Source: Fasciola hepatica (lineage: Eukaryota > Platyhelminthes > Trematoda > Plagiorchiida > Fasciolidae). From it: a stretch of 64,000 nucleotides of DNA. Where the stretch lies: assembly GCA_948099385.1 (NCBI GenBank), contig CANUEZ040000047.1, positions 29,840,501 through 29,904,500 on the forward strand, written 5' to 3'. Positions within the stretch are counted from its first letter, which is position 1, and every line of letters starts with the position of its first letter. A program made the position numbers and the translations under genes. Of this stretch, positions 1 to 13,143 are shown piece after piece. Below the pieces are notes generated by a model, which saw only the letters and a list, made by a program, of their open reading frames with translations, was not told the origin of the DNA and did no database searches.

Positions 1-2029
1 TGGAGTATACCCAGTAAATCCAATGTAATTTATTCAAAATTGGATGTTGCTTATTACCATTGGAACAAATGGTAATAGGCACAATAAAGGTCCTCATCAA
101 TAAATATAGGAAAACTCCAATAGAGCGTATCATTTTTCTCCAAGTCCGTTCTCACCTTGATTTCGTATCAAAAATGCACTGGAGCTCATCTTCGGGATGT
201 CTTCTACTTTTGTGGATGAAGATCTAACAAAACAAAACAAAATCTCATGTACTCGTATAGGAAAACCTCATTGCAAATAGCAAACAGTGTCTAGTAATGA
301 GTTTTGTTTATTTGCAAATTGCATTGAGTCAAATATAATTATTTGATCGTCTTCGTGGTCAGGCCTTTACATCACACTTTATATGAACAAATAGTGGGCG
401 GGGGGGAGTCGGGTGGCTGATGAGTCCAGATCTACGGCTTGTTTGGGGAGGGGTGTGGGCCAGGGAACTGCTTTTGGGTGCATAGTGGCACATTGTAGTG
501 CCGAATGCATGCCAATTCCGCTGTGGGTAGGACAAGGCACTTCACCAGCCTTGATTACCCACTTCAAACTTGGTAAATTGGCCGGAACGCCTCGGTCACA
601 TTCACTGAATGATTAGACTGAACAAAGCACAGATCCGTTGATCAGATTAATAACACCAACGCCACCCACTCACGGTCTCCAGATGGATCTAGGTCACGCA
701 TGTGAAATTTGGTCGCATCAGCCACCCGCTTCCCCTATTTCTGATCTATCAACTTACCTTGAATTTTATTGTTCATTTAGCATTTTGTAAGTAAAATGTC
801 ATATACTGGCTTGATCATGAATAACTGAAAACGTGCTTGTTCGCCACCTTGTATTGTTCTTCAGAATAATTTCTTATAGAATAACCGACCCCGAAATCTC
901 TCTTCTAACAATATAAATTTACTCAAATGAACACATTTTGTCCAAGCAACCTGCTCTTGATGCATTTGCAATGTAAAAGGCGACAGTCTCATTCCATGAA
1001 TTCTTCCCCCTGGCTAAAGTTTAACACTGATATCCTACCGTTTTTGGTCCATATACTCATCTGCTTCCATCCGCAAATAGTGCTTGAATAGTGCAATTCA
1101 GATAAATGCACTTTTTTTGATTCGGTATTTGTGGTAAATCGAGTTGTCGTCCTTCCGAAGTTCGGAAAAACAAGTCATCTCGTGATACGAGTTATCTACC
1201 TCGAGCACATTCTGTGGACAAAATTGTTTTCGAGGTCTCATTGTTGTGAAATGGTAACCACAAGAAAGGAGGCTTCCATACTAAAAGTATTCTGTGAACT
1301 AAGATATTTCGAGGGATGTTCACGAGATATGCATCCAGTATATTTAATAGAGTTACTTAGCAATATTAGATAGATAGTATACATAACATCAAACCGTTAG
1401 GCTGATGCTTTGCACTTCCACTTTCAAATATCTTAGTCAGTGGCTGAGAAAAACAACAGTTACCTATAAGAGATGCTCCGGGAGAAGTATTTTTTCGGTA
1501 ACAACGGTAGAATTATTGACAAGGTCAGCTGGAAAAGACGGTTCACACAGAGATGCATTAGGGCATTGGTAGTAGAAAGCCACTATTCTGGTGAAATGTA
1601 AAAGGGGATTCTATAATCCACATCATGCACAATTACATTGTGAGATTAGTGGCTGAAAGGTTAACACTGCTAGGCTGTGCCTCATTCAGTAAAGTGACCA
1701 TGATCATCTGATCCAATTTCCACAATGATCACGAAATGTCTAACGAAGAATATGAGTGTGATGATGCAGTGGTTTATGGAATATCTGCTGTTAATTTTAC
1801 TGGCACTGATACTGGTATTGCTGCTGCTGTCAGTGACAATAAGAACAGAAATAAAAATAATAATACTTATTACCAGTTATAGTTGTGAATAGTATTGTTA
1901 CGGCGATAACTGTAACTGGCAGCATGTCTGCGGCGGCTCCTTGCGTTAGTCATTACCAGCGAGAAAACAGTAGTCCTGAAATTGACAATGGGGGTTGCAC
2001 TCAGGGAAATTACTTGTTATTCGTGAAGA
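1..2029. other. No gene recognised; AT-rich intergenic DNA
   Basis: Only short ORFs without recognisable domains occur here. Positions about 390-620 are clearly GC-richer than the surroundings and contain G-runs, but I could not tie them to a gene or a known repeat. Confidence 0.6.
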
Positions 2030-2300
2030 AGTATATGTCGCTTCAATGTTCAGCTCACCACTGTACAGCTGTTTTATTCTTGTTGGGAATCATGAGCAGT
2101 GCACATGCACCGAGCCCCCACGGAGACTCGAACACGGGGTGAACAATTGTCAGTCGATCACCTTAACCACAAGGCTCTCCGGGATGGTTCTCAATGGTTT
2201 GTTGAACATCTACACTACATGATGTAGCACCCTTCCGCCTCTGGCTTTGAACGGTAACAACCCGCCTACCACACAGCGATCGACTTCTATGATGGACGAA
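2030..2300 (-). mobile_element. tRNA-derived SINE, family 1 (copy 1)
   Basis: On the minus strand, 2186-2110 reads as a degenerate tRNA: an A-box-like TGGTTAAGG followed about 40 bases later by a B box, GTTCGAGTCTC. A non-tRNA body follows, down to about 2030. The same arrangement with about 75% similar flanks recurs at 39741-40000. Shared sequence on both sides of the tRNA part (for example the ATGATGTAGCAC block near 2220) supports an interspersed element rather than a lone tRNA pseudogene. No folding was computed. Confidence 0.7.
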
Positions 2301-2370
2301 TTCTCTGTAAAAGCCTAACTACAACAAAGGCATTCCGTTATGAACAACCTACACAGCTTGGTGACTATAA

Positions 2371-2450
2371 GCAATTGAGTGCACTGCTGATGATTCCCAA
2401 CAAGGATGAAACAGCTGTACATTGCTTCCATGGTTTTCAGTGGTGAGTTG
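2371..2450 (+). repeat. Inverted fragment of SINE family 1 body
   Basis: The block beginning GTGCACTGCTGATGATTCCC matches the reverse complement of 2040-2105 in the neighbouring SINE. It carries the same AACAGCTGTACA core and about 15 extra bases. The two arms lie ~270 bp apart and could form a hairpin. Confidence 0.65.
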
Positions 2451-5190
2451 AGCATGCCAGCTGCATGATGAATCATGTTATACAAATCTAATCTCCTTTT
2501 ACTCAATTGCGAATATATGTCGTGTGAAGAAAAGAGGACGTAAAACACTGCGAAAACCAAAGTATCATCGGATTGTCGGATTGTTCAGGGAAGCACGGAT
2601 TCACCAGTATAGAACACGTTCTACTAGCGGTTTTGGAACGTGACTTCTATCGGGTATCTGAACAACCTACATACGAAACTCTCTCAATCGTATGAATGAA
2701 GTGGACTGGTGTGCGTAGATGGGTGCCACTTTGTATTCCGTATATCCTGGAACCGAAATAATACTGATAAGAGAAATACACGCAAAGCGAATGAAGGCAT
2801 TGACGAAGCATGAAGCTGAACGCGAGCGTTCAATTGGCGAAAACAATTAGTGTGTCAAACCTGAGGGCGACGGTTTAACGTGCGCAACAGAAGAGATACA
2901 GTGTAATCAGAAGTGAATGTCTGAGAAGATTGTAGAGTAAGGAATTCCAAAATGTTTTATTTTCAATCAGTGTCACTACATACTAAGCCTACTGTTACCG
3001 AATGTGATTCCGTTTTTCCTACAGTGTGAACCGACTGATGGATTTGAGCGTAATTTGAGGGGAAAGTGCAAACCTAACATTAGGAAATGTTAAGACAGTT
3101 AGGCGAATCCCATTAGAGAAGAAAAGCGTCGCTTGATTTTCAATTTGACCCAGTATATCCTTTGACTACCTCGTCATTCTTGGGTGCAGATGAACAACCG
3201 ACCATTTGTGGGTGTTGATGATCAGTAGATCGAAAACAAGGAGTGGTAGAAGAAATCAATAAATCGTATTTCGCTTCCCCTGATTAACAGTAGATGGGCA
3301 GATGTGACGTTTTCCATAACATCTCAAATGGCAGATAGCATGAAAGTGATGAGACAGTTAATAGTCTGCTCAGTGGAAACTGGGAAGTTGCAAAGATCTT
3401 CCCAGGATTGAAGAGATATTAGAATATTGACTGTGCGATACGAGAGAATGGAGATAAAAAGGTCAGTTTTTGAGTGGACTTTCATTTAGACTATGTTGTT
3501 TAATTTCCAAATCTGTTTCGTGGACATTTCGAATTTCGTGAGACCAGTTTTTTTTTGTAAGTATTATGAATGTCAACGGGTGATCCGATGCAGAAGAGGA
3601 AGGATGGGAAATAAATGGACCGGTAAGCAAGGGATTCGGGACAGCGGGTTGAATAAGCATTTCCACGTTCTCTTGGTATTTGATAAGCAGAATCTGGGAA
3701 ATATCAAGATGACATGTTTGTTGATGAACTTGGTCTCCCTTATTCCTCAATGTTTTCCATCTTTCCAACAAAGACACTATGTCATTTGTGTTACGATTTC
3801 AACCGAAAAGTTGTTTACTTATTTAAAATGGGTTGACCGTTACCAATCACTCCACTTGTATTGCATGGATACTTGAAGCATCAAAGGATGCGTTGTGCAT
3901 CGATGTGTGGAGAATGTTATTCAGAAGGATTCTGTGAGATTCAATCCAGCCTCACATCCACCTAGATGAACACAATTGTGCGTTCGTGAATGTGGTCTAC
4001 TCCATTCGCGTTTACTGCATGAAATCGATCTTTCTGTTAGGAAAAAATTCGTGGAGGAAAAACACAGATCTTATAGGTGAACTATGTTTTGAGTAGTTCA
4101 TTTCCATTTCACACAAAATTCCCGTCCACTTCCAAAATATGGCTTTTGATTTCTCTTTTTCGACTCAATGAAACACAAACGCTTACTATTTTCGAGTACC
4201 TTGCAATTTGTTTTTCTCAATACCAAACGAAAACTTGTTTCATACTAATCAAAATTCATAGAGAAACACCCTGAAAATAGTGCATAGGCATTTACCTGTG
4301 GGTGCCTATGTTTGCGTGCAAGTGTCAACTCGAAGGCAACTTGATACTTGATGGAACAGTTATGGTAAGTGGATCAGGAGTGTTGCATTCCAATGCTCGG
4401 TGGGCTCTAGTAACAGATGTCTATTGTGGATTCATCTGTGAATCTATTTGCATCTACAGCAGGATAACCATGCTACAGACAGTGCATACTGCTTGTTGTT
4501 TAATTGCGTTTTTGGATGGTGCACTTCAATCAAATGACCTCAGCGATGCCCAGTGTTTATTTATAGAAGCATATTAGATGAGATCTGGCTCCTGTTGGAA
4601 CAAACGACAGAATACAGGTCGCATCCCATCTCACGGTGAGTTCATTCTGGTTATACTAAAGCTTGAGACGTTATCTCGTACATAAATATAATTGGCAATT
4701 AGGATGGAGTGATTAAAAACCACATTAGAATACGTAGACCAATTTGGTTGTATAATTACCCCCTCCTGCGTTTCGTATTGTGCATGCTAATCGTTAGGAA
4801 TGGGCCATTGTTTCAATTCAAGTTGAAATCACACATGAAAGGAAATTTTGGCAAATTTAAGTAAATAAGCTGTTGTTTTGTCTTACCTCCAGTTCTTTCA
4901 TTCGAATTTCATGCACATAGTGAATAATTATGAATATCTAGCTTTCATTTGTGCGATTTGGAATGGGATCTCTTTTGGTTCTATTTGATTAGAGTACAAT
5001 CTATATGTGCGCAATCGAATACACTCTGAAGCACACCGTCACTTTTGGGATTACTGCCATCCACCAGGCATGTAACTGTCAAATACCTGTCGATCCATTA
5101 AAAACAAACTATAACAATGATGATGACATTGATGATTCGTATGAACAGGTAGATGACAATGAATTTGTTTTTTGAAGATTTTGATAATCA
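2451..5190. other. No gene recognised
   Basis: Overlapping opposite-strand ORFs at 3463-3876 reach 104-127 codons but show no family signature, so chance or unrecognised repeat sequence is the likeliest explanation. No tRNA-like boxes, microsatellites or transposase or RT motifs were seen. Confidence 0.55.
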
Positions 5191-5295
5191 TGGAGACCAG
5201 AAGGTTGATGAAGAGCGAGACGATAATGATGCTTCGGATGTAAATTCGAATTAAGAATATGCTGATGTTGTTGATATTGAACGTGAGCGTGGAGT

Positions 5296-5749
<454 letters not shown>

Positions 5750-5899
5750 GATAATGATGGTAAAATTCATGTTGATGTTTTTGATGACGCTGATGTCGAT
5801 AACCTTGGTACTATTAATGATATTGATGGTTGTTATGTTGATTCGAATGATAATGTTGAGGATGTTGGTGATGCTGACGACGTTGATCATAAAATTTAA

Positions 5900-7689
5900 T
5901 TTGATTTCACTGAATCAACATTCGATACTTCCCGACGTACCCCGCATAACCGTCAAATGATCAATGTTTACTTTGTTTTATTCCACAATTATGATAATGT
6001 GTATTCTCAAGCTATCAAATAAGGAATCAATTAATCTATCACATGAGACCGCGTGTCTTACACACACAGACACCTCCGTCCATCTGCTATAAGTGTGTGC
6101 ACGAGTGGGACCACTCGATAATTTGAAAACCTAATATTTAAGTTCCCCTGCAATACCACTTATATGACTAATATGACTAATCTATTTTGTGTTGTGGGAA
6201 GAACTTATCACAGTCTTTCCAGGATGCAATTATTCAAGAAGATGATGGAATAAACGAGACAAACATAGTGTCAGTGACACAGCCTTGTCGGTGGAAAATT
6301 ATGATTAACAGAAGTTTCGTTTATCCTTGGTAACGTTTCTCAAGGCGGATTTACAGTCATGTAATACTGGTAAATCAGTTGGAGGTCAAATGAAGTGAAT
6401 GTGTGTATGGTAGATAGGCACTTCATTAATATGATTCATTTCCAGTCAGAGGCCTTTGGTTGTAAAACTGCTTTGAGAAAGATAGGGTGCGGTAACCGAA
6501 GGGTCGACAAATCATTATTTTCCCACTGACGATGCAGTCCTACAGATGTCACATATTCTTCATTTAACATAGCAAAAGGAGTATTGTTTTTTCGATAAAC
6601 TTCAAACCTCGTTTTGTCCTGATCAAAGGGATGCAGACTATTTCAAAAATGCACAATGTAGCTTAATAAAGTCGAATAAATACTACAAAAATATGAAAAG
6701 CTACAAAGTTGTGTCGATTTACATGGGTTGTGAAAAAACAAGACAATCCATGATGATGCCGACACGTATGTACCCATTCTCACTACCCACTTCTTATTTA
6801 ACTGCATTTCATCCCCCACCAGCATCAACGTCCTACTTGTCAACTGCAAAATCATTTCACATCCTCGGACAATCTTCTACTTTTGTCTACACAGAGGGGC
6901 GTGGTCAAATGCCGCTCATCTGTTTTTCTTCGGAATGAGTGTCAATCATGCACGGGAGTGATTGGAACAAGCTGTTAACTGATAGGATAACATCACATTC
7001 ATTTTGTAATTTGGCGCATTGTTACCTGTGTGAGTTTGATTCAGTCGAGACGGCGCGGTGGTGGCTACCAAGGTGAAATTTCTGGAAGGCAACAAGTACG
7101 ACTGATGGAATGCCAATATATCAGATCATCTGTAAAACGGCGAAAAATACACCTAAGCCTAATTGATCAGCAAGACGTAAAATATTCGTTATTTTCGGGA
7201 CGAATGCTTGCATTTTGATTGACGCACACAATTTTTAGAAGGCGCATGTGAAATGCCAGCATAACGAGCATATGTTAACTTTTCCCTGATCATACCTCAT
7301 CAATTTCATTAACAATTTGAACACGGGCCATGAACAACCCGGGAAATTGCTGATTAATTGATCAGTTTACAAAAACATTCCTCATAAATTATATTTCAGG
7401 TGCATACTTCGTGTTCTTGATCTCATTGTTAGAGTTATTCTTACCTGGAGATCATTAGGTTTAGTAAAGTGTAAGACGCCTTTCAGGGACACAATTCTTC
7501 ACACATTTGATTATGTCCGTATACCAATATATTGTGTAACTGATCGGCTGTCCAGTGATAGAATGACTCGTAGAGCACGGACAGGAAACCCAGAGTTAAA
7601 TAAGACGAGTCGGTAATCTACGTGTGCTTTAGGGAACGATCATCACAATTACGAAAAAAGTACCCCAATTTTGTGGGGCAACTCAATTA
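5900..7689. other. No gene recognised
   Basis: Only short ORFs without recognisable domains. Nothing beyond simple AT-rich sequence and a short CA-rich run near 6060 could be identified. Confidence 0.55.
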
Positions 7690-8105
7690 CGAGGGTCAGT
7701 GATTGGATATCAAATCGTTTAAATGGTCACAAGAAAAGTGTGCCGAGCGATACGAGGCCGAGTCTTCAGTACAGGGTAAAATTAACCTATATAACATGAA
7801 AAACTGACCAGATATCACGCAATTGCTTGCGGGTGGTGTGCGGGATTGATGATTGGCTGTCCTCAGGTCATCAGACCAGCCCGCACTCAGTAGCACCAGA
7901 CTCGACTTTCGCTCTTGTTAGAGTCCGCCAATGATTCATGTCATCCGGCACACCCAGGGTTTGAACCTGGACCCTTTCACCTCGAAGGCATGTGTGTTAC
8001 CACTGCGCCAACCCGCCCACGTGCGAGATGATTCGAATCCCCAAATTAAGCCTGTAAAGATGTTGTCATCTATGACAGACGGAAATGCCCGACAGCAGGA
8101 TTAAA
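7690..8105 (-). mobile_element. tRNA-derived SINE, family 2 (copy 1)
   Basis: On the minus strand from about 8020 the sequence reads as a tRNA-like head: A box TTGGCGCAGTGGTAACAC and B box GGTTCAAACCCTGGGTG. A body of about 300 bp follows, to ~7690. The copy at 57345-57700 shares the head, the body (including the AAGTCGAGTCTGGTGCT-like block) and a ~70 bp leader upstream of the A box. This is a SINE with Pol III promoter boxes. It encodes no protein and would depend on a LINE for mobility. Confidence 0.8.
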
Positions 8106-8141
8106 AATGTGGGTACTTTGGCCCCATCCTGTGGAGAAGAC

Positions 8142-8215
8142 CTGATTTGATGGGAGGAATTCGCTTGGAGTTAACTGGTCAGGTACCGTGTCTCCATTTG
8201 GAGCTGGCGTGACAT
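8142..8215 (+). repeat. Short repeat flanking SINE family 2
   Basis: The block ACCTGATTTGATGGGAGGAA up to CAGGTACCGTGTC matches 57288-57345 in the same absolute orientation, although the adjacent SINE bodies lie in opposite orientations. It may be a separate short element that SINE family 2 tends to neighbour, or the mark of an old inversion. Confidence 0.55.
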
Positions 8216-8986
8216 ACAAAACAAGGTACGAATGACACATGAAATTCTCGGAGGTCTCAGGTCTCTAGATTGACCGGAGTGGAAAATCAGTCCAACGAAA
8301 ATTACACTCATAAGAAAACGGTAGATGAACGGAGGTAATGTAACCGGGTTCAATGCAGGAAATCAAACGGGATATGTGCAGTTCCATGCGATTGAAAAGG
8401 GCGAGTAAATTGCTGAGGAGCGACACTCAAGAACTGCGTGATAATTTCATAAATATGCTGAATTGACGTCACGTATTACCTTATACCGAAGAACAAATAT
8501 TGGATTGTGTACATATCCGTGAGACATTTATCGAAATGTGCAACTGGCACGGCAAAATACATTCATGATAATGTGGAAAAGGATTAACGACATCCGCTAC
8601 ATTTATTGCACATTTAGTGATGACAGCTTTAGCAACGTGAATAGTCTATCCGAATCATATAGAGAAGTAAATACATGAATAATTCCAGAATCAAGTTCAG
8701 CCACATGCAGAATCTCGACTAGAGTGGTACACTGACCAGTATTATTACGGTTTTTTAAATTATCGTTTCTACTGAATTATCCAAAACATCATCGAATTAC
8801 AAGATGTTTGAACATTGTTGATGATATTTACATTTACTGGAAAGAGCCATAATCAAAAATGCTATCCAAATACCAATGTTTTTGATAGTACTTTGTGCGA
8901 GGGACTGAGAGTGCCACGGGCGACTGACATCAAAGATCGTTTATCCTGGCGTTCACACTTGCAGAGTTAATGTGCTCATCTGTTTA
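8216..8986. other. No gene recognised
   Basis: No ORF with a recognisable domain and no repeat that I could match elsewhere in the window. Confidence 0.5.
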
Positions 8987-9490
8987 TAGGTGCAATTGGG
9001 TAGGCTATATGAACTATTATACCAGGAAGAACAATAATACTGATTTAGCAGATATTTGACAAGTTCAATGCACAAAGTAATTTTGATTTTCTCACAGGTA
9101 CGGTAGTTTATTCTTACTTCAAAAACATGTTGCCAAGGTACGAGGGCACTCTTCTATCAGAAGAAAAGGTTATGTCCATATTGCATGCATGCCTAATTTT
9201 TATATTTCCGTATAAATCCAACCACTTCATAGACTGTCACATCTAAAACCTTTTTAGAGATACATCTCAAAACATTCCATGAGGAGAAAGCTGAATGGAA
9301 CCAATCTCACATAAACATGAATTTCCAACTACAGTCGGTAAAAACTAGTTTACTAAATCTGTTACCTTCAGAATAAGATTCTTACACCATGGTTTTCAAG
9401 GCAAATATTCGTTCAGCGAAAAAATGACTTTCAAAAGCAATGATTTTTTGGTGGAAATATCATGATTAGCCGACGTTTCGAATGTCACTG
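8987..9490 (+). repeat. Interspersed repeat R1, copy 1
   Basis: About 310 bp from 8987 is roughly 95% identical by eye to 29793-30110. Similarity then falls, but continues to a terminal GCCGACGTTTCG motif near 9470 (GCCGACGCTTCG near 30285). Such GCCGACGTTTCG-type ends are typical of Penelope-like element termini, so R1 is probably a PLE tail or a satellite of one. No ORF is present. Confidence 0.8.
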
Positions 9491-10096
9491 ATAACGTGTT
9501 TTATATACTCGTGAAGCAGTTGCCACATGAACTCCCGGTACACATTCAAGATGAGATACAAAACACACTAGTTTCAGTCCATGACCGGATGAATAGTGAA
9601 TATTTACTTATAACAACACCTTCTTTTAATATACTTAAGTCACAAAGTCAGTAGATATGGAAATATATTCCAAAGGATTTTAGCGCATTTAATAATATTC
9701 GAAAATCCGTCTTATTGAGGTTTCTTTGAACTTGTCCATCCGTTGAATCTGCCGCAGTGAATACTGAAGCTCCGTTAACTGGCTCAGAAATAAATTATTC
9801 CCGCTTAGTGGACCCACGATGCACTTGTAGCTACACAAATACAGCCGAATGGAAAAGGCTTACTGGCGTTGTGTCTGAGTAATGTGGCGCAAACAAAGCG
9901 GACAACTGATCAATTTTCCTCTCCTAAATGGACATGCATCTGCTTTGTTTTGACCTTCAACCATGCCTTATGGCGAACGGTTTTGACTGAACAATTTTGT
10001 TTTTGTAATGAACTCCCCTGGACTATTGCGGCCGATAAATTTTGCAGCTAAGCTCATTTACCTGCTTGTTGCTTGTGACTTACCGGTTGTTGTCTA
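9491..10096. other. No gene recognised
   Basis: AT-rich sequence with short uninformative ORFs, ending at the TA dinucleotide (10095-10096) that abuts the Tc1-like element. Confidence 0.5.
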
Positions 10097-12044
10097 CATC
10101 TTATCCCATCAAGCTTTAGCTGAAACCCCCAACCCATCAGCAGTGACTCGACATTTATCAGCCACGACTCATCATTCCTCAGCCTTGACACACGACATTT
10201 AGCCATACAGCTGCAAGCTGATTAGAATGGAAGTATCGGAATATTATGACATCGAGAGATATTGGAACAATTTCTCAAAAACACTGATCTTGCAAAGCTG
10301 CCCAGTTGACCGTGATAATGGTATCAAATGCTGCATCGCAAACTGATTGGAGAAGGTTTAAACGATGTGCCTGTATCGTGGAACCATGTGGCCCGGTCAG
10401 TATCACTGTGGTATTTTCTTTGATAGTGATGGTGTCAAATGTTGCAGCATGAAAAGTCTGATGACACTGATGGGGGTGCACTTACGACAAATGTATATTA
10501 TATTCTCAGACTGTCAATTCAACCACTCATCCATGCGCTTTAAGAACCAAACCTTTACTCTTTCATATCAATCAGTCTTGATTTTAAATGGGAAACAAAG
10601 TACCGTTTATTATATTACGGATATTATTTACAGGGCTGAGTATGTGACATTTTACTTTCATTTAGGGAGACCCGTTGTCGATTGTTTGATATTTTGTTCG
10701 GAAGCAATCAGATGATATAATCACACCGCGATCTTTTGTGGTAATACTTACCGTACTTTACCAGGCACTGTGCGCGTCATCTCTTGACAATATAGACAGC
10801 TTTATTATGGGTGAGAAAAAAGATCGTATTGCTCCACCAGCACTGAACACTGACGGAGGATATTCGAATACTCACGTAAAAGAGGCGATTTGAAGACCGT
10901 CGTCAAACACCTCGACATCGAGATGAAAACATGCTGAGCTATTGCATCTACAGATCAGGAAACGGCATTCACACCTAGGTCCCATAAGACGAAGTCCAGG
11001 CATTTGTGTGAAGTGGCGGACGAAAATCCAATGAGCACAATGAAACAGCTGAAGGAGAGGATGGAGAAGGATTTCCCAAGCACAACAGTCAGCAAATCAT
11101 CGATCGATCGACTACTAGATGAGTATCATTATTCAGCTAAGAAGCTGACTATTCAGCAAGTGGGATGAAACTCAAACGCAGTCAATTCTCCAGGATCAGA
11201 ACATGCCGATTGACTGCGACGTTCAGTACCGCGACTGTGAGGCTGTATATTGATGAGACCAAATACAACATACTGAGTTGTCGTAGCTATGGGCGCTCAA
11301 AAGTAGGTGGTAAACCCACTGAAAATCTACCGTCAATTAAACGATCTAACTTGAACACATTAAATGGTTCATTTCTGGCCGGTATCTTAAGGTATGAATG
11401 TCATGCAAAGATTCCATGGCATATTGTCTGTGAGTTTCTTTCATGCTGCTCGGCATATATTGCTACTGGGCAACCTGAAGTTACCGTAGTATATATTTTT
11501 CTTAACGGGGTCCTTCATCGGAGGGCTATTGCTGCACAATTACATACCAATCATCAAATACATTCTCTCCAACAGCATACTTTATTTTTCAATCCGCTGG
11601 AAGAAACATTCAGTAAATTCAAACAAGTAAGACTTTTACTTTATTTATTCATTTATATTTTTTAGCACATTCAAAACTGGTTCATCGAAATAGCCACGGT
11701 TTTACTGACTAGGCTATTTGGTTTCACGTTACAGGCACATCGTTTAAACCTTCTCCAATCAGTTTGCAATGCAGCACTTGCTGCTATTGTCATAAGCAAA
11801 TGCGCAGCATATGCCCAAAACACTTTTTCATTTGTTCAGTCAGTTTTGCAAGACCAGTGTTTGTGGGAAAGTGTCTTAACACCTCTCGATGTCATAACGT
11901 TCCCATACTTTTATTCTGATCAGCTTGCAGCCGTACGGCCAGACGTTGTGTGTCACGATTGAGGAATGATGAGTCATGGTTATTTACCGTTGAGTCGGGG
12001 CTAATGAATTGCTGGTTTCGGCTAATGTTTGGTGGGAAAATTTT
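10097..12044 (+). mobile_element. Tc1/mariner-like DNA transposon, copy 1, with long terminal inverted repeats
   Basis: The element starts after a TA with CATCTTATCCCATCAAGC and ends with its imperfect complement near 12044. The terminal inverted repeats are long, about 10097-10400 and 11709-12044. The inner blocks match closely, e.g. GGAGAAGGTTTAAACGATG at ~10350 and its complement at ~11740. Just inside each end lie degenerate ~21 bp direct repeats of the type TCAGCCACGACTCATCATTC, resembling the transposase-binding repeats of IR/DR-type Tc1 elements. The right TA target appears mutated to TG. The transposase within is broken, so the copy should be dead. The right half and flank recur at 40025-40885. 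Confidence 0.85.
10930..11664 (+). pseudogene. Tc1/mariner-like transposase, frameshifted and catalytically damaged
   Basis: The transposase of this family cuts and reinserts DNA at TA sites using a DDE triad. One frame (about 10950-11165) encodes a helix-turn-helix-like stretch ending SIDRLLDEYHYSAKKL. The frame shifts near 11160, and the DDE half continues at 11165-11664 with the first Asp in LYIDET (near residue 25 of that segment) and the final Glu in FNPLEETFSKFK. The second Asp, expected in an FDNxxLHR context, reads FLNGVLHR, so it is replaced by Leu. The sister copy near 40310 keeps FDNASLHR. Spacing from the second acidic position to the Glu is about 32 residues if no indel intervenes, so the exact DDxE class is uncertain. 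Confidence 0.85.
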
Positions 12045-13143
12045 TGGTTGAATTTATACTCCTACAAATAAATGGAATACAGTGACTGCCTGCTCTTTTG
12101 ATAGTGGTTACGTGCAAAACAACCGGCATCATAAATACCCGTCATCGCAAATGTCAGGTATGATAACGGGCCAGAAAATTGATCACATTTCTCACGACAA
12201 AATTTCAAAACTAATTTTATTCCGAAAACTGTAACTTGAGATATAATTGACCTGAAACTATTCCTATTGAAAATCTTCCTTCCTCAGTTCTGAGTGTTTA
12301 TTACATGGTAGGATGCTTGCTATGGAGAAACATCTTGTACGGCAAGGGGTTTGTTGCAGACAGAGTTGTTCGGCGGCCCAAACGGAGTTATCAACAAAAC
12401 AGCATCACATCGGGTTCTCAAAACTGCTCGAATCGGCTCTTGGCAGATTGACGTATTTTATTTCTTTGTGGATCCTGTTTAAGGAGTAGGTTCATACCGC
12501 ATCAAGCAAAATAATAAAGTATTAAACTGTGACACGAGAATAGAAATAGCGGTGATGCGTGTAAAGCACGATTTGATGGAGGGGGATGTTGTACGCAATT
12601 TGGTGGTGACCACATGTTTGGTCATCAATACACGATCGTCAGCACCGACGAATTTATGGACAAAGTGAAACAGAATGTGGGGATATGACCCAATGCAGTG
12701 AGCTTGAGTGATATTTTGAAAATTCTCATGAATTTCAAATGAAATCTCCGACTTTTTTGGAATTATGAATGGTTGCTCACAGTCAAGTGAACGGCTAGAT
12801 TTCCGTGAAAATAGATATTTACCCACTTCTGTGCTATATTATTACTGCATGTATTAGGATTAATATTAGTACGTTCATGTAACCATTGTGTGAAATATTA
12901 TTGATTGAATTTGAAAATTAAATACCAAGTGAAATCATGTGTTGCCTGTGCACATCAGTAGACTTTTGTGAATGCCTACTTGTTTCGTTTATTATTCAGT
13001 TTACAGTTCACATATGACAACGAAAGCGTTTGAATAACTATTCGACAGAATAGCGCTGTCATTACTTCACCATCTACTTAACATGGGCACATTTGTTCGT
13101 GCTTATTGTTTTGTAGCCAGTCACAACTAGTCTGCAAACTATA

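Noticed and set aside
400..620. CpG-island-like promoter
   Set aside because: The patch is GC-rich, but no gene follows on either strand and CpG content is not striking by eye.
3463..3876. Overlapping ORFs of 104 and 127 codons on opposite strands
   Set aside because: They show no motif, no homology seen within the window and no composition difference from the surroundings.
7930..8030. Functional tRNA gene
   Set aside because: The A and B boxes are good, but the unit has a SINE body and a dispersed copy at 57.4 kb, and no convincing cloverleaf was worked out.
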